Positions 1-13,157 of a stretch of DNA of 64,000 bases are shown in pieces (within the stretch, counting starts at the first letter, position 1; each line of letters begins with the position of its first letter). The position numbers and the translations under genes are program-made. The DNA comes from Hedera helix (taxonomy: Eukaryota; Streptophyta; Magnoliopsida; Apiales; Araliaceae). The stretch spans positions 38,547,023 to 38,611,022 of the forward strand of contig OX359273.1 in assembly GCA_947179155.2 (NCBI GenBank), written 5' to 3'. The notes beneath the pieces are model-generated. The model made no database searches, was not told the origin of the DNA, and saw nothing but the letters and a program-made list of their open reading frames with translations.

Positions 1-351
1 AAATTACCTAAATTAACATAAATTAACTAAAATCCTATAAAACCTATTAAAACCAAAATATACTAAATAATTAAACATTTAAGCACACAATAAATATAAA
101 AACTAAGTATTAGGGAATAAAAATATCGTATAATTTAACCCTATCAAGGACTGAGCTGACTTAACCCAAAGCCTGGCTCGACCTAGTCTACAGGTCAGGC
201 CCGACCTGGCCTACAGGCCTCAAAAGGCCATACTTTGATCAAGAAGCCCGTCTTACAGGCCCAAAAGTCAAAGTCTGGTCTGATTTGATCAACGACCTAA
301 GTCTACCAGACCCAAGTCAGGTCGAACCAGTCCGACCTACTGTGTATTCTA
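1..351. mobile_element. End fragment of a hAT-like element (GGCC-rich subterminal repeats)
   Basis: From about 130 to 351 the sequence is a run of CCTGGC/GGCCT-type motifs that matches, motif by motif, the right end of the better preserved element at 14605-15920, including the closing TGTGxATxxTCTA. The left end lies outside the window or in the AT-rich first 130 bases. It is a decayed non-autonomous copy; the superfamily is taken from the better copy, which has an 8-bp duplication. Confidence 0.6.
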
Positions 352-1144
352 TTGCAGGATAACGACAATGTGAGTAAAAAGGGAACAAAAAGAAAAGAAA
401 AGGAGAAGTGCAGGGGATGTTCTTATGAAACAAGGTTTCAGCGCATCCAGCATGATGTAGCCATATATATACCTTTAACAGTGCTAAGGTTGCCAAGGTT
501 GATGTTTATTTGATAGGCTGTTGTTTCTTGCGAAATACTTTTTTTCGTTTTAAATTATAAAATTATTATTAATTTTTTAAAATTAATTTAAAAGTAATAA
601 TTTTTTTAATAATATTATGAGACAATATATATATATATATATATGACAATTAATTTTATATTTAAATAAGAAAACTTAACTTAGCAATAACTGTAGCGAT
701 TAGTGCATTCAAAAAGGAAAAAAAATCCTAGGGATTAGTGGTGAGTGGTGACATAAGTCAACAAAGCTTAATCACAATTTGTTTGACTGACTTTGTAAAA
801 TTTCCAAATAAAGCTTGATAATGCCATTCAGCCCCGGATAACTTTTTATTTATTTTGGACGTAATTTGAGATTCACCCCAAAATAAAAACCACGGGACCT
901 AGTCTTGATCTTGATCTTGGCAGTTTATATAATTTATACTAGTATGTTACAGTCTTGTCTGTTACACTAAATTCTCTGAAAGAGGAACCTGAAACCTATT
1001 TAAAATAACAATTGAGATGGATGCAGTACCTTGAGTAAAACATAGTTTTTCCTTCATACTTGGATGAAAGTAACAAAGTAAATACAATCGGAAAAGATCA
1101 AAGAAAAACTGCACGCATATTTATCATACTTGTATAGAAACCAT
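352..1144. other. AT-rich intergenic DNA 3' of the transporter gene
   Basis: No coding signal seen. There is a short (TA)n run near 627-644. The part next to 1144 is the 3' untranslated region of the minus-strand transporter gene, but I cannot point to a definite poly(A) site. Confidence 0.5.
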
Positions 1145-3841
1145 TCAGGCACTAGTAGTATTTGTGTGGCCGTTTTTACCATCTGCATCATTGAAGCCAG
1201 AAGCCGGTGTGACAGTTGACAAATTCCCCTCTTCAATCTTCTTCCATGGCAATCCATCCTTACCTTCATTCTCCTTCGCAGTATCATACGAGGCATGAAG
1301 CCCGAAAAATAGGTAATAAATCAAGAGAAACACAGTCCAGACCCCAAATCTAATGAATGAATCTTTATCTATAGATCCGAGAAGGAAAATGTTAATGGCA
1401 ATTGATGCAGATGGCAACCAAGGCACCAATGGAACTCCCCATAGTTTCGGATTACGGGCATGAGGAACAAAATACCAAATCCCATTCGTTGCCAATACCC
1501 AAATCGGCACACTTATGCAGTATCCTATCCAACCATGCTTGCTAAGTCCCCAATATGCAGATGTCGCAATTGAAGAACTAAGTATAAGCACAATGCACAC
1601 GATGAATTTGTTGCGGTCAGCTGTTGTGGTCACGCCACTAACGTAATATCGACGAACCAGAAGGGCAACCGAGACAAGCATGAAGATGAAAAGTGTGGAG
1701 ATTGAGAGGAGACTAGCGAGAACATCGAGACTAGTGAAGAATGCAACAATGGCAGTTGCCACAAGCATGACCACTGTGGCATTAATTGGAGTTCCTGTCT
1801 TGGCATTGACATTGGCAAACCACGGAGGCATCATGTGAGTGCGTGCAATGTGTGTCAAATACCGGGCCTGACCCACAGCGCCAACTAGTAACACCGATGT
1901 CATGCCTTTAAGCGCTCCGGCTGCAACAACATATTTAGCCCAGCCCCACCCTACGGCTTCAAATGCTACGGAAAATGGAGCATCAGCGTTGATATCCTTG
2001 TAGGATTGCATAAGGCAGAGTGTTATAGCTAGCAAGCAGTATAAAGTTGTTGTAATTACCATTGATCCCACGAGGCCAATAGGGATGTCTCTAGCAGGAT
2101 TCTTAGTCTCTTCAGCCATGGTGGAAACAGCATCAAATCCAACATAGGCGAAAAATAACACTGCAGAAGCTTTGAAGATACCGCGTGCACCATGGGGTGT
2201 AAAATCACTGTAGTTTTTGGTGTCTGCGTTAATAAGGCCAGCAATTATGATGAAGACGATTACAACAATGTGGACAACTGAGGCAACATAGTTTAAACGA
2301 GAGGAGCCCTTTGTACTGAAGACGGCAAATGCACAAATGATGATTATGATACCAACAGCTACAGGGTCAAGGTGGTTGTAGTCCTTTGTGAGACTACTGG
2401 CATAAATACGAAAATCATTCGGATCATGGTTGCAAAGGGTAGCTAAGTAGGATGTCCACGAACGAGCCACAGCTGCACCACCAATTATATATTCAAGTAT
2501 AATGTTTCCAGCGGCAATGAAGGCCACAAATTCACCAAGCTCCACTCTTAAGTAGGCAAATGAGCCACCTGGGAGAGAAAGTGTTACAAACCCTTAAAAA
2601 AATACTACAAGATATGCATTCCTGAATATACAAATTTGTGAAACCAATGGTAGACACAAGCAAAGTTACACCAACTTCTTGAAAAGATTTATGAAAGATG
2701 GTTTGACTTTGAAATGTATATAGCTTCATTTAGTCAACAAAGAACACAACAATAACGGCACGTAAGCCGGATTAAACGCAAGGCATGGGCTGCTATTTAA
2801 ACCTTGTTTAGCCAAAGATGTGAAAGCAAAAGGTTTAATACAACACAAGCACAGATGGGTATGTTACTAAATCGCTTTATATAGGTAACCTTTTATTATA
2901 GAATCAATTTCATCGCTTAATAAAGTGCAGATGGTAAAAATAAAAATTGACGTCATTTATTACCTCTCTTACAAAAACTAATATTTACCTATCTATTGCT
3001 ACACCATTTATGATGCACTAGATAGGTATAGCCTAACATGAGCACAAAATATGATATTTCGTGATCCCTCCATCCCAAAATGATATAGGTAACCTTTTCA
3101 TTATTGCATATAAGAAGAATTAACTTTATGAAAATATTAAAAAAAACATAAAACTTTGACAATATCCTTAATAGAAAAAAGTGACTATCAATGACTTTAC
3201 TTTAAATGTTTTAATTTTTTTAGATATTCCTCACCATCTTCTCTTTCTCACCCCTTTTCTTTTATAAATTAATACAAGTCGGGCAAAAGTTCTAAAACAA
3301 CAAACACTTGATAGAAATCCTAAATTCAAGTTGGCATAATGATATTCTAATGAAATTATGAAGAGACATATCACACAAAATAACTATATAAAAAACTAAC
3401 AAAGAACAGAGTCCAATGATATATACCCGCAACAGGGATCTCCACAGCAAACTCAGTGTAGCAAAACACAGAAAGCAAGGCAGATATCCCAGATACAACA
3501 TAGGAGAGTACTACGGCAGGACCGGCATCATCACGTGCCTCAAGGCCGGTGAGGACAAATATACCGGCTCCGATCACGGCACCCATGCCGAACCAAATGA
3601 GGTCCCACCAAGTCAAAGTCTTCTTCATGTCGTTATGGCTCCTAGACTTCACTTCCAACTCAGCTTGGTCACCTGACCGAGTCAGTACCCGGTCCATCAA
3701 CCTGGTACGGGTATCCTTTAGGGCATTCACATAGTTTCCCCAGCTCTTAAAGGACTCCTCAGGGAGAAAATCGTCTTTTGAGCACGAACACCCTCTCCTC
3801 CAGAGCCCTGTCGATGATCCATCTTCCCTACCAACTCCCAT
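1145..3841 (-). CDS. CAT1: Cationic amino acid transporter 1-like (plant CAT family)
   Basis: Two coding exons on the minus strand: 3841-3427 and 2568-1145. The donor GT is at 3426-3425 and the acceptor AG at 2570-2569; the phase-1 junction rebuilds a Gly-Gly-Ser-Phe-Ala stretch. Spliced product is 612 aa, close to the roughly 590-600 aa usual for plant CAT1-type proteins. Seen: a cytosolic N-terminus with RRGCSCSKDDFLPEESF (about residues 15-31), the first membrane segment with FGMGAVIGAGIFVLTG (84-99), the FAVEIPVAGGSFAYLR region, then repeated hydrophobic segments typical of the APC superfamily amino-acid permease fold, and the C-terminal WGVPLVPWLPSASI block of the CAT_C domain. Known of the family: H+-coupled uptake of Arg, Lys, His and some neutral amino acids across plasma membrane or endomembranes. 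Start ATG at 3841 fits the family N-terminus. No break seen. CAT1 versus CAT5/8 paralog identity is by N-terminal motif only. Confidence 0.93.
2569..3426 (-). other. CAT1 intron, with a MITE-like terminus
   Basis: Single large intron (858 bp) with GT and AG ends on the minus strand. Near 3064 the bases CTCCATCCCAAAATGATATA resemble one end of a Stowaway-type MITE, and a related TATAGGTAACCTTTT motif recurs near 2880. No second clean terminus or TA duplication was established. Confidence 0.6.
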
Positions 3842-5200
3842 TTTGCACCCTATATTCACGCAACAATACACAAAACATGGTCTAAGACTCTATTGGCTGC
3901 TCAAATAATATAGGAAAACTAAATTTAATACTGTGTTTCCAATGAGACACTGTTTGTTTGATGAGAAAATATCTAGGAAAATTTTAGAACTAAAATCTCG
4001 GGTTTCTTACATCCGTGTAAGCAGCTCCTCCATAACAGTAAATCACAAATATAAACATGAAGTTTAAATTTATGATGATAAAACTTTAAGTTAAACTTAG
4101 AGCTGATGATAAATGAATGAATTAAATCTAAATTTGCTCAAGTTTAAACTTCAAAAATGTAAATTATTTTGTATTTTTTTTATAGATAGAACTTCATTAC
4201 CAATATGCTAAAGAAATTAACAAATTTAAACTTTTAAGGAACTTAAAACAGAACAACGATCAGATCAAATATCCATTTGTAAAAATAGCATTTGAATCAA
4301 TACCACACAATTTCCATAAGAACATACCCCAAAAAGGAATCTAAAAATTAATTACAGAATATGAACTAAAATATTTCATCATTTAAAACAGGAATCGCTA
4401 TATATACCTCCGTAAGTAGAGAGTTTTAATATCAACCTGCTTCAGAAATTGCTGAATTTAACAATGAAAGAGCTTAAAAAAAGAGATCATAGTTAAGCTT
4501 CTTTGTTTTCTACGTTGCTGTTTCTGAAAGAACAGAACACAGGTGTGAAATATATTCTACAAAACTACTCTTATCTCAATTTCAATATTCCTGATTCGGC
4601 CAAAGATACTAAACAACCAAATAGTAGTATGGACCTTACGATCATAACGACTTTAATAGACAAATAACCGGCATCTTCGGATCTATCAAAGTATCATAAA
4701 ATTTAAAATATATTAAAAAAATACAGCACACTGTATCTACGATTAGGTGTCAATTTCATTTCAGTTTAATCGATTACGCTAGCTTCTCAACTGGACAACG
4801 ACAACTTTCTGATTATAACTACGTACGGCAACAGAAATGTTAATTTTTTTAATTTCTACAATTTGAATGAATAATAATGAAGAATATGATATTCAATAAA
4901 ATGTGTACGTATTCAGAATATTCAATTTTTTTTTGTTTTATTCAGTGTGCAAAAGTCAAAGATTCACGAGTGATTTTAAAAAAGCTAGTTAAATTTTGCA
5001 CAAGATATATATACCAGAAAGTTCGAAAATCTGTATACAGAGAAGGCCAGACTTGTTTCGTCGGCGGAAGTCGTCGCCGGTGGCCGGCCAGTCGTAGAGA
5101 GAGAAAATAGAACCTTAGCGCCTTGTCTCTCTCTCTGGCATTGACGCGGGAAGCCTTGTGCTCGTTAGTGTTCTTTGGCAGCCAGTAGGTATTTATGAGA
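3842..5200 (-). promoter_or_regulatory. Upstream region of CAT1 (5' leader and promoter, limits unknown)
   Basis: AT-rich sequence from the start codon outward ends in a GC-richer patch at about 5050-5150 with a CT-rich run, which reads on the minus strand as a GA-rich leader-like stretch. This is a plausible transcription start area for CAT1, possibly with an intron in the leader. No TATA box was assigned. Position and composition are the only evidence. Confidence 0.3.
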
Positions 5201-5317
5201 GGTGGAGAAAAATTTGTTCTGAAAAGTATAAAGATTTTTTTCTGAAAAGTATAAAGAGTGTGAACGCGTGACTAGACAGTTGGATCTGATAAAGTCACGG
5301 TGGCCACAATTTTCCAT

Positions 5318-5471
5318 TAGATTATAGTGAAATTAATTTCACTATAAATTAATTTAAAAATTAATAAAATATTAACACGTAAGTAAAAAAAAATATATTT
5401 TCATTTATATGTTAATATTTTATTAATTTTTAAATTAATTTATAATGAAATTAATTTCAATATAACTAGAT
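5318..5471. repeat. Foldback MITE, about 150 bp
   Basis: Two nearly complementary arms of about 60 bp, both built on GAAATTAATTTC followed by AAATTAATTTAAAAATTAAT, flank a short centre. The whole unit folds on itself. Superfamily not assigned. Confidence 0.7.
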
Positions 5472-7070
5472 CCTAATTTTTCCATGTCAATTTTTACTTG
5501 CTATTTTGGATTTCCAAGATGTGGTGGAAAAGGAAGTACGATAAAAGGAGATAAATATAAATTAGAAAAATATTAATTAAGTGTTATTTATATTCAATTA
5601 TTCGTACCCCTAATTTTATTAATGTACAATAGACAATTATTATTGTCTTTTTTTCGTAATAAATTATTAAGTTTAAGTTAAGAGATTATAATTATAAAAA
5701 AGAGATAAAATTTATTATAAACTCTAATTTTTATAATTTTAAAATATTTTTATATATATTTAATTATTAATTTTTAAAATAATAATTTTGACTAAAAAAA
5801 TTAATTATTTTTTTAATCTGAGACGGAAAGAATAATTGGATGAGATTGAATTGAATTCTCTCCATTTGAATTATTGTTAAATATTTTAAAAAATTATTAC
5901 GTGCACGTCGCGTAATGTGAAATAATATACTCGAATATAAACAAAAAGGTTAGAGCTTGCATTTATCATTTTTCTTATTATTATTATTTTTTTTAAATAA
6001 TTAATTTATTTCCTGAAAAGAGTCTCCGTCTACTTTTTCTCTATTATTATGACGATGATGGTTTTGGCTAATCTTAAAATTTTGAATTGTCTGAATGAAT
6101 GGTCTGAAAGGAGCATATGTTATTTCAGACTGATCGCAGGAGTATATCGTACGGACAGACAAGATTAATCAATATTTTTGTTTGTATGCTAAGCCAACCA
6201 CAATATTTCAATTTTCGAGGACTCCGCTGCATACAAAAAAAAATTATATATAAAATTAAATATTATATTTATCTTAATTATTAAAAAATAAAATTTAACA
6301 AACAAAATTAATAAAATCTGATATAAATTTTCATATTAAATCTTATTTTTTTAATAATTGAGATATATTTTGTGTTCTATTTTATCATTAATTTTTGTAA
6401 ATTTATATTTTTTCACGTTTCAACTACACTTATTTAACATTGCAAAATTTATGACTATTAATTAAAGAATATATTTTTATTTTTTATTTTATGTATATTT
6501 TAAAAAAAAAATTTGTTAGTTTATAATGGTGTTTAATACAATAAAAATTAGGGAAATGATATTTTTACAGATTTTTTGAAATTTTAATATGTAAATTGTC
6601 GTGATATTATATGTATTTATACTATTAATTAAATACAATGCTGAAAATATGTTTCCCACGATATATGGTAAACTGCACTATTGACGGGCCAAGATTGAGA
6701 GAGCAACTGTGCTATGGCATACGCAATGCGTATGATCGAGGGTGACGGTTTTTTACGATTTATGGAGTTTTTTTGTTGTTGTCATTATTTTATCAATTTT
6801 AATATGATTCTCTTTTACTATAAGTTGTGACCTAAAATTGTCAAAATTAACAATTTTAAAACTCTCGCTTTAGAGTAATAACTTTGTGATAAAAAAAAAA
6901 ATTAGATACAAAATAATATATTAAATTATAATTAAATTTTTTTTGATAAAAAAGTCAATAGATTGAGAATTTTATTCCTGATAATCATCAAGTACGACTG
7001 GAGGATACGTAGATTGACTTTGTTATCACAATTTCGGATAACAAAGCCTATACTAATAAAAAATAAAGGA
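5472..7070. other. AT-rich intergenic DNA; weak foldback at 6240-6400
   Basis: No gene seen. Around 6250-6400 the arms with TTAAATATTATATTTATCTTAATTA and a rough complement ending in TTTTTTTAATAATTGAGATA form an imperfect foldback like those at 7075 and 7355. Mostly low-complexity AT sequence otherwise. Confidence 0.4.
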
Positions 7071-7205
7071 TAAATTCATAAACACAATTTTTGAATATAA
7101 ATTTTATTTTTATTATTAAAAAATAGAGTTTAACACGAATTTTTACGTTAAGTCTCACTTTTTAATAATAAAAATAAAATTTGTGTTCTAAAATTTATGC
7201 ACTTA
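7071..7205. repeat. Foldback MITE
   Basis: Left arm with AATTTTATTTTTATTATTAA is mirrored by a right arm with TTAATAATAAAAATAAAATT; the centre carries AGAGTTTAACACGAATTTTT. A non-autonomous foldback element of the same general build as the next one. Confidence 0.6.
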
Positions 7206-7354
7206 GACTCATTCAAAAAAACCTCCGAAGAGCAACCCTTTCTTCCGGAGGCATGCAAAACTGTGTGGAATTTTATATCACTAAGATATTATTATGCATT
7301 TTATAATAATATATGCTACTCTTAATATATTAATATAAAGAATTTGGAATAAAT

Positions 7355-7485
7355 ATAAATACACAACAATTAAATATAATATTTATTTATATTATTAAAA
7401 GGTGAAGTATGATATTGAAATTCGTATTATATTTTATTTTTTAATAATATAAATAAATATAATATTTAATTATTATATATATAGA
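7355..7485. repeat. Foldback MITE
   Basis: AATTAAATATAATATTTATT on the left is complementary to AATAAATATAATATTTAATT on the right, with about 50 bp between. No duplication of the target could be fixed because both flanks are AT only. Confidence 0.6.
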
Positions 7486-7527
7486 CTTATCCAAAAATTT
7501 AATAGACTTTTATGTCTATAAGGTGCT

Positions 7528-7855
7528 GTGGACTAATAAAACACTTACTTTGTTGAGTCAACAAATAACATGTGGAATAAAACACATACTACTTTATTGA
7601 CGCCAGCCAATTAAATAGCGGATTTGTGGCCGATTTATTGTGGACTAGTAAAAAAACACATACTACTACCTTATTGACGCCAGCCACTTAAATAGCAGAT
7701 TTGCCGATATGGTGTGGACTAATAAAACACTTGCTTTATTGACGTCGAGTAAAAAAACAACTCCTTTAGTGACGCCACTCAAATAGCGGATTTGCGGATA
7801 TATTGTGGACTAATAAAATTAAATAGCCGATTTGCCGATATATTGGAATATTATT
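7528..7855. repeat. Degenerate tandem repeat, units of roughly 90-100 bp
   Basis: Three to four diverged units each carry TGTGGACTA-TAAAA, ACACxTACTxCTTTATTGACGCCAG and AAATAGCGGATTTG-CCGATAT. Spacing between like motifs varies because of indels. No coding potential. Confidence 0.7.
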
Positions 7856-8189
7856 AATGGAATTTTCAAAAGGTTGACTTATGATTAGCTGTAATTGGCA
7901 CAAGTACAGCTGGTACAGCCTGGCAGGTTAGTTATGTGAAATGTCCGCCATGCAGATTAAATTAGAGATATGATTGGGCCGAGCTTGACCGGGTTGAGGC
8001 TAGTTCAGTATCCATAAAAAGGGCCGACTAGAGCCAGCTTATGAGGTGTGCCAAGCCAGGTCAAGCCTAAATTGGGATTCTTTTGGATTTTGTTCGGGCC
8101 TGAATGCAGTGGATCAAGTAGCCCAACTCAAAATGGATCAACTCATGGAGTCCACACAACTTATCCTTCTTATAAACTTTTATTTCTAA

Positions 8190-8594
8190 AACCATGTTTA
8201 TTTGTAAGGATTATAATCCCGAATATTATAATCTTATAGTATAAATTATAATCTCAAAATAATATTTATTTGCATGTATTATATTTGGGATAAAATTATT
8301 AATCTCATTTTTGTCTTATTTATTTTTAAATATGGACTTGAGACTATTAGTTTAGAGATTAGTATAAAATAACTTAATATAGAGGATTATTTAATATCAT
8401 ATTTAATCAGGAACTATAATCTTAATACTATTAAGTCACTTTATAATTCTTAGACTAATAGTCCCAAGTCTAAATTTAAAAATAAACAAGACATTTTTAA
8501 AATTAATAGTTTTATCTTAAGTATAATACTTGCAATAAATATAATATTAAAATTATAATCAATGTATTGAAATTATAATCTTTACAAACAAACG
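8190..8594. repeat. Foldback MITE, about 400 bp
   Basis: The left end TGTTTATTTGTAAGGATTATAA is the near complement of the right end (TTATAATCTTTACAAACAAAC read left to right). Inner arms match too: GGACTTGAGACTATTAGT against ACTAATAGTCCCAAGTCT. A long, low-complexity foldback element. Confidence 0.75.
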
Positions 8595-9357
8595 TAACTT
8601 AAGTGTATTTAAATATTTCGCTCAATTCCTTTAATTTCTTTACAATAATTTATTAAAATTTCTATCTATATACTCACAAATAAAATGAAAAAAAGAGTAT
8701 TACTATGACTAAATAAATAAAATCCATTCATCTCTATATTTTTGTCTCACATTTATGATGTGTTACTAAATTTCAAATGGGATGAAAAAAATAAATGAAA
8801 AATATAAGTTTTCTGTCTAATTTTTTTTTGTATACAAGTTTTTAATGAAAAAAGAAGAAGATGAATATAGAATCAGCAACAAAAAAAATCTAAATATAAA
8901 ATTATTATTTTTTTTCTTTAGAAACTGGTTTACAACATAAAAATGCATCTAAATTTCTATTTTTTTTTCAAGCATAATTTAAATTTTCCATTTTTTTCTC
9001 CAAAACTCTTGCAAGGAAGTATGAACTCTTCGATGCTTGTCTCTTCCTTCAAAAGTCGGTACTGTTAGTTACAAATTCTCCCTCTCCATTGTCCCCATGA
9101 GGGAGAACCTACCAATTTGAAGCAGACGAATGAAGAAGATGAAGGTGCTACACGAGTATTAGGTAAGGCTGTTTGTTATGACTCTTCCCTTTACTAGTTT
9201 TTTTGTGCAAAAGTTGAAGAGGGTCTGTTAAAACTTAAAACTCTCTAAGTTTTCATTTTTGTCAGCGGTTTAATTTGTTTTAAACTCCAGATAATGATTA
9301 TTGCCATACTCTTAGGCACCCCTTTGAATATATTTATGCCCAGTTCATGTTGATTCT
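8595..9357. other. Intergenic; upstream block of receptor-kinase copy A
   Basis: No ORF of note. The stretch around 9120-9180 (ATGAAGAAGATGAAGG, then TATTAGGTAAGGCTGTTTG) loosely matches blocks before copies B (34360-34420) and C (43410-43470), so it belongs to the duplicated upstream unit. Confidence 0.5.
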
Positions 9358-9555
9358 GGGATTAGTAGTTTTGAAGTTTTAAATTGGATTAGATGGAAAA
9401 TTTGTTAGTACACAAATTTTCAACCCGATCGGAAGAGAATTCGAAGGGGTCATGATTTTGGGAGATTAGTAGCTATGAAGTTTCAAAATGGCTTAGATGG
9501 CAAATTTGTAAGTACACAAATTTTCAACCCGATCGGAAGAAAATTCAAGTGGGTC
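9358..9555. repeat. Tandem duplication (about 104 bp x 2) upstream of copy A
   Basis: Two adjacent copies share GATTAGTAG, then GGCAAATTTGTAAGTACACA-type text, then AAATTTTCAACCCGATCGGA and end in GGGTCAT. Part of the unit (AAATTTTCAACCC) also occurs before copy D near 61330, so it derives from the kinase upstream region. Confidence 0.8.
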
Positions 9556-10180
9556 ATCAGCTATTGGATTTTTTTGTTGTCAGAAAATGATTTTACTGAG
9601 AAATTTGTATATACTATTTAGGCTTTATTGAGAGAAAAATGAGGGTATCAATGGAAGCCTCTAAAATTATTTTGTTTTGATATTGTTTATTTGCCTCCAT
9701 AGCCATCTCCACTGCGATAGACACCATAACTGCAAATCTAACCATTAGAGATGATAGCAATGGCACCATTGTGTCAGCTGGTGGAGTATTTGAACTGGGA
9801 TTTTTCATCCCGGGTAGTTCCAAGAATAGATATGTGGGTATATGGTGCAAGAAGATACCGAATAGGACAGTTGTATGGGTTGCTAATAGGGAGGTTCCAC
9901 TTGTTGACACTACAGGCATTTTAATGATCGGTGTTGATGGGAATTTATTAATTAGTGATGGTACAGATAGCGTAGTTTGGTCAATGAACTCATCCAGATC
10001 AGCAATAAATCCGGTAGCACAATTACTATATTCAGGAAATCTTGTTAGAAGGTAAGAAAATGATAGTGACCCTGAAAATTACCTTTGGCAAAGTTTTAAT
10101 CATCATGGGGATCATCGTCTACCAGGCATGAAGATTGGATGGGATTTGGTAAAGGGCCTAGACAGGTGCATCACGTCTTT

Positions 10181-10560
10181 GGTGGATAGAAACCTAGGAT
10201 TTAGTTCTGTGCATAAATCATTAGGGGTTTAGGGTTTCAACTATGCGTCTATTAACTCCTGCGATAATTGTAAGCCAAAACAATTCTTCAATAGCAATAA
10301 TCTGTATTCTATAAGATTACATCGGTATTTAAAGAGCCAAAACCCTAATATTAGAACTAATAAAATACTAAACCACTAAAATACCTTATTAATAACTCCT
10401 AATCATTAATTAAAATATTAAAAAACCAAAATACCATAACTAATTAAAATAAAATACCAACTATCTTCTAAAATTAAAACAATTCCATAATTAAATAAAT
10501 ACATCAATTTCATAAATAATAAATATAACTGTGATCCCCATCACTTATACTTATATATAT
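10181..10560. other. Foreign or rearranged segment replacing part of copy A
   Basis: This stretch has no counterpart in copies B, C or D. It contains AAAACCCTAA-type text and, on the minus strand, TTTAAATACC followed by a leader-like run, so it could be an LTR remnant. It sits where about 3 kb of kinase gene was lost. It ends at a (TA)/(TG) run at 10550-10576. Confidence 0.45.
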
Positions 10561-11997
10561 GTGTGTGTGTGTGTGTAATAAGATTATATTAACAGCTGAT
10601 GAGTTCAGAACTAGTATTATAGAAACATTTCTGTCTATGTATTTGTATCAGTGGGAAGTACTGTGAATGGCCCCGTATTTTTACTGAGTATATTGAATCT
10701 AACAAAGCAGTTATTTAACACAGGACTTAAACTTGTATCCTAGTTCTCAAAAGGAGAAAGAAATGTTACTGTATGTGGTAGGTTTTTGTATGACTGTGCT
10801 ATTTAAATAATTTTGGTGTATTTAATATTTTTTATTTAGAACAATTTTGGGGTTTTTCGTATAAAGCATAAAACACTAAGATTCATTCGTATATGAAACT
10901 ATCACAGTGATTGTTCTCAGGGAATCTTGGATGACAAACAAAAAATAGCTGGGAAGCGGCTCTCAAAGACTTTGAAACAAGGACTAGATGAGTTCAAGAA
11001 TGAAGTTTCATGTATAGCTAAACTTCAACACCTAAATCTTATTAGGCTTCTGGGATGCTGTAGTGAGGAAGGGGAAATGATGTTGATTTATGAATACATA
11101 TTCAACAAAAGTTTAGATTCGTTCCTTTTTAGTATGGCTGCCCTTAAAATGTTGATGCAGTTTCTTAAAATTTGACATTCTGAATTACTATTAGTAATCT
11201 AATCAAGTTGCTTTACAATGGAATTATTTAACAAACACGATCAAATATTTAGTTGCATAGGTTAACTTGAATGAAAACTTGGACAGATAAAAGAATTAAG
11301 TCGGTCGTTGGATTGGCAAAAACGCTACAACATTATAAATGACATCGCTAGAAGACTTCTCTGTCTTCACCAAGACTCTAGATTAAGAATCATTCATAGA
11401 GATCTCAAGGCGAGCAATATTAACCAAGTCACAAGATGAATCCAAGAATTTCAGACTTTGGTTTGGCTAGAAGTTTTGGAGGAAGTGAAATTTAAGTAAA
11501 TACATCAAGAGTGGTTGGAATATAGTAAGAATATCTACAACACTTCAAACATTTTACTTACGTTGCTTTGAAGCTGATATTTTTTCAATTTATTTCTTAT
11601 AGTGGTTACATGTCTCAGGAGTATGCACTTGATGGAAATTCTAAGCTAAATTTGATGTTTATAGCTTCGGCATATTGATGTTAGAGATAATTAGCGGGAT
11701 GAAAATGAAAGGGTTCTACCATCCAGACCTCGGCCTCAGCCTTCTTGGTCATGTACATAGTTGTCACGGCGCCACGGCGAGTCATGGCGGTAGCCGACCG
11801 CCAGGACGCCTAGGCGAAATGGCGACCGACATGTCGTCCGTATGGCGACAAGTCGCTTACAGTATGCATTTATATATTATTTATTTACTTCACAAGTAGA
11901 TTGAGTTATTGACAATAATTTTTTTATACATTATGTTGGTTGTTGCCTTTAACATTTTAATACTAATACATACTATGAATACTTTGATTACTTTCAG

Positions 11998-12093
11998 GAT
12001 TTATTCATCAAAAGACAAGTAAATGAAGTTCTGAAACATATATCAAACACTTCCAGTAAAAGGCTAAAAGCAGCAGCTTGCAATGAAGATTGA
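11998..12093 (+). other. Exon-like fragment carried inside the hAT element
   Basis: A pyrimidine-rich tract ending TTTCAG is followed by 31 open codons (product begins DLFIKRQVNEVLKHISN and ends AAACNED) and a TGA, then by UTR-like sequence. This is the look of a terminal exon and 3' UTR captured from a host gene, or of the last exon of the ancestral transposase gene. I do not recognise the protein. Confidence 0.4.
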
Positions 12094-13157
12094 TGAAGAC
12101 TAGTACTGATAAATCAACAGATTCAACACAAGTCTCTTACATTACTATACATAGAAATCCCATTTATGTATATCCATGCAAAACAAAGAGATCCTACCAG
12201 GCTGCCACAACAATTGAATATCTTTTGATGTATTGTACATTTGTATGCAGCTACTCAGCTAGTCAAACCATATTTTGTAATCTGTTTTGTACATTTGTAC
12301 AGTTTTGTGTCCATTTCCATAAGTTGTAAAACTATCGTATGATATTGGTATATTAATTTTGTCTCACTTGTGTTTCAGTTTATGTCTAAGAAGTAATATA
12401 TTAGACATATCAAGCTGATCATGCCCATGATCATTCTATTATTTTCTTGCATTTGAACTTTGAGTTGTACAAGTCTATGTCACATAATACAATACAAACA
12501 AATTTCACAGATTTGTACACTGTTACTAATAAAAACTTGTAAGCGAAACATGGTTATGATGAGTCCTTACTTTACATGGCTATGATAAGTCATTTCTTCA
12601 AACTTCATGTGTCTTCACATACATAACATGGAGAACAGTAATTTTGGAAAAATGCATCTAAAAAATAAAGAATCAATGAAATACAGGAAATCAGATATAT
12701 CCAACATTATCTTCAATGTTTCAATAACTTCATGTACATGTTATGATGACTAGCGAGCTTCAAAAATGAAAAGTTGAACATTAAAGATAACCACTTAGTT
12801 GTTTCAGAAATCAATGGCCATTAGGAAAGTCCTAATAGCATTCTCAGATAATAAGCCTCTCAGATTAATGATAATAGCATTCAGGATATCAAAATAACAT
12901 AATTTGACCAACATACAATAGAAGTTTAAGAAAATAGTAGAATATTATTGCTCAATGAGTCAATGACAGAAAAGAATAGAAATATTCAACGAAGTTGTCA
13001 AGAATATCGATAAGTTATAGAAGAGAAGTATACCATGCTACTACTAATCTTCCTAGTTCCTACAGAATTTCAGCAGAGCAGCAGTTACAGTTACAGTAAG
13101 ACACGAACATCACAAGAGGTCAGTTACAGCTTATAGTAAGACACGAACTGTCAAGGT

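Noticed and set aside
9601..9650. Upstream in-frame ATG (MRVSMEASK) as the general start of the kinases
   Set aside because: It is lost in B (ACG plus a frame change) and D (ATA), which are the intact copies; the second Met is shared by all.
12090..12329. 79-codon frame starting MMKTSTDKST
   Set aside because: Starts at the stop of the exon-like piece and runs through UTR-like sequence; no codon or motif support.
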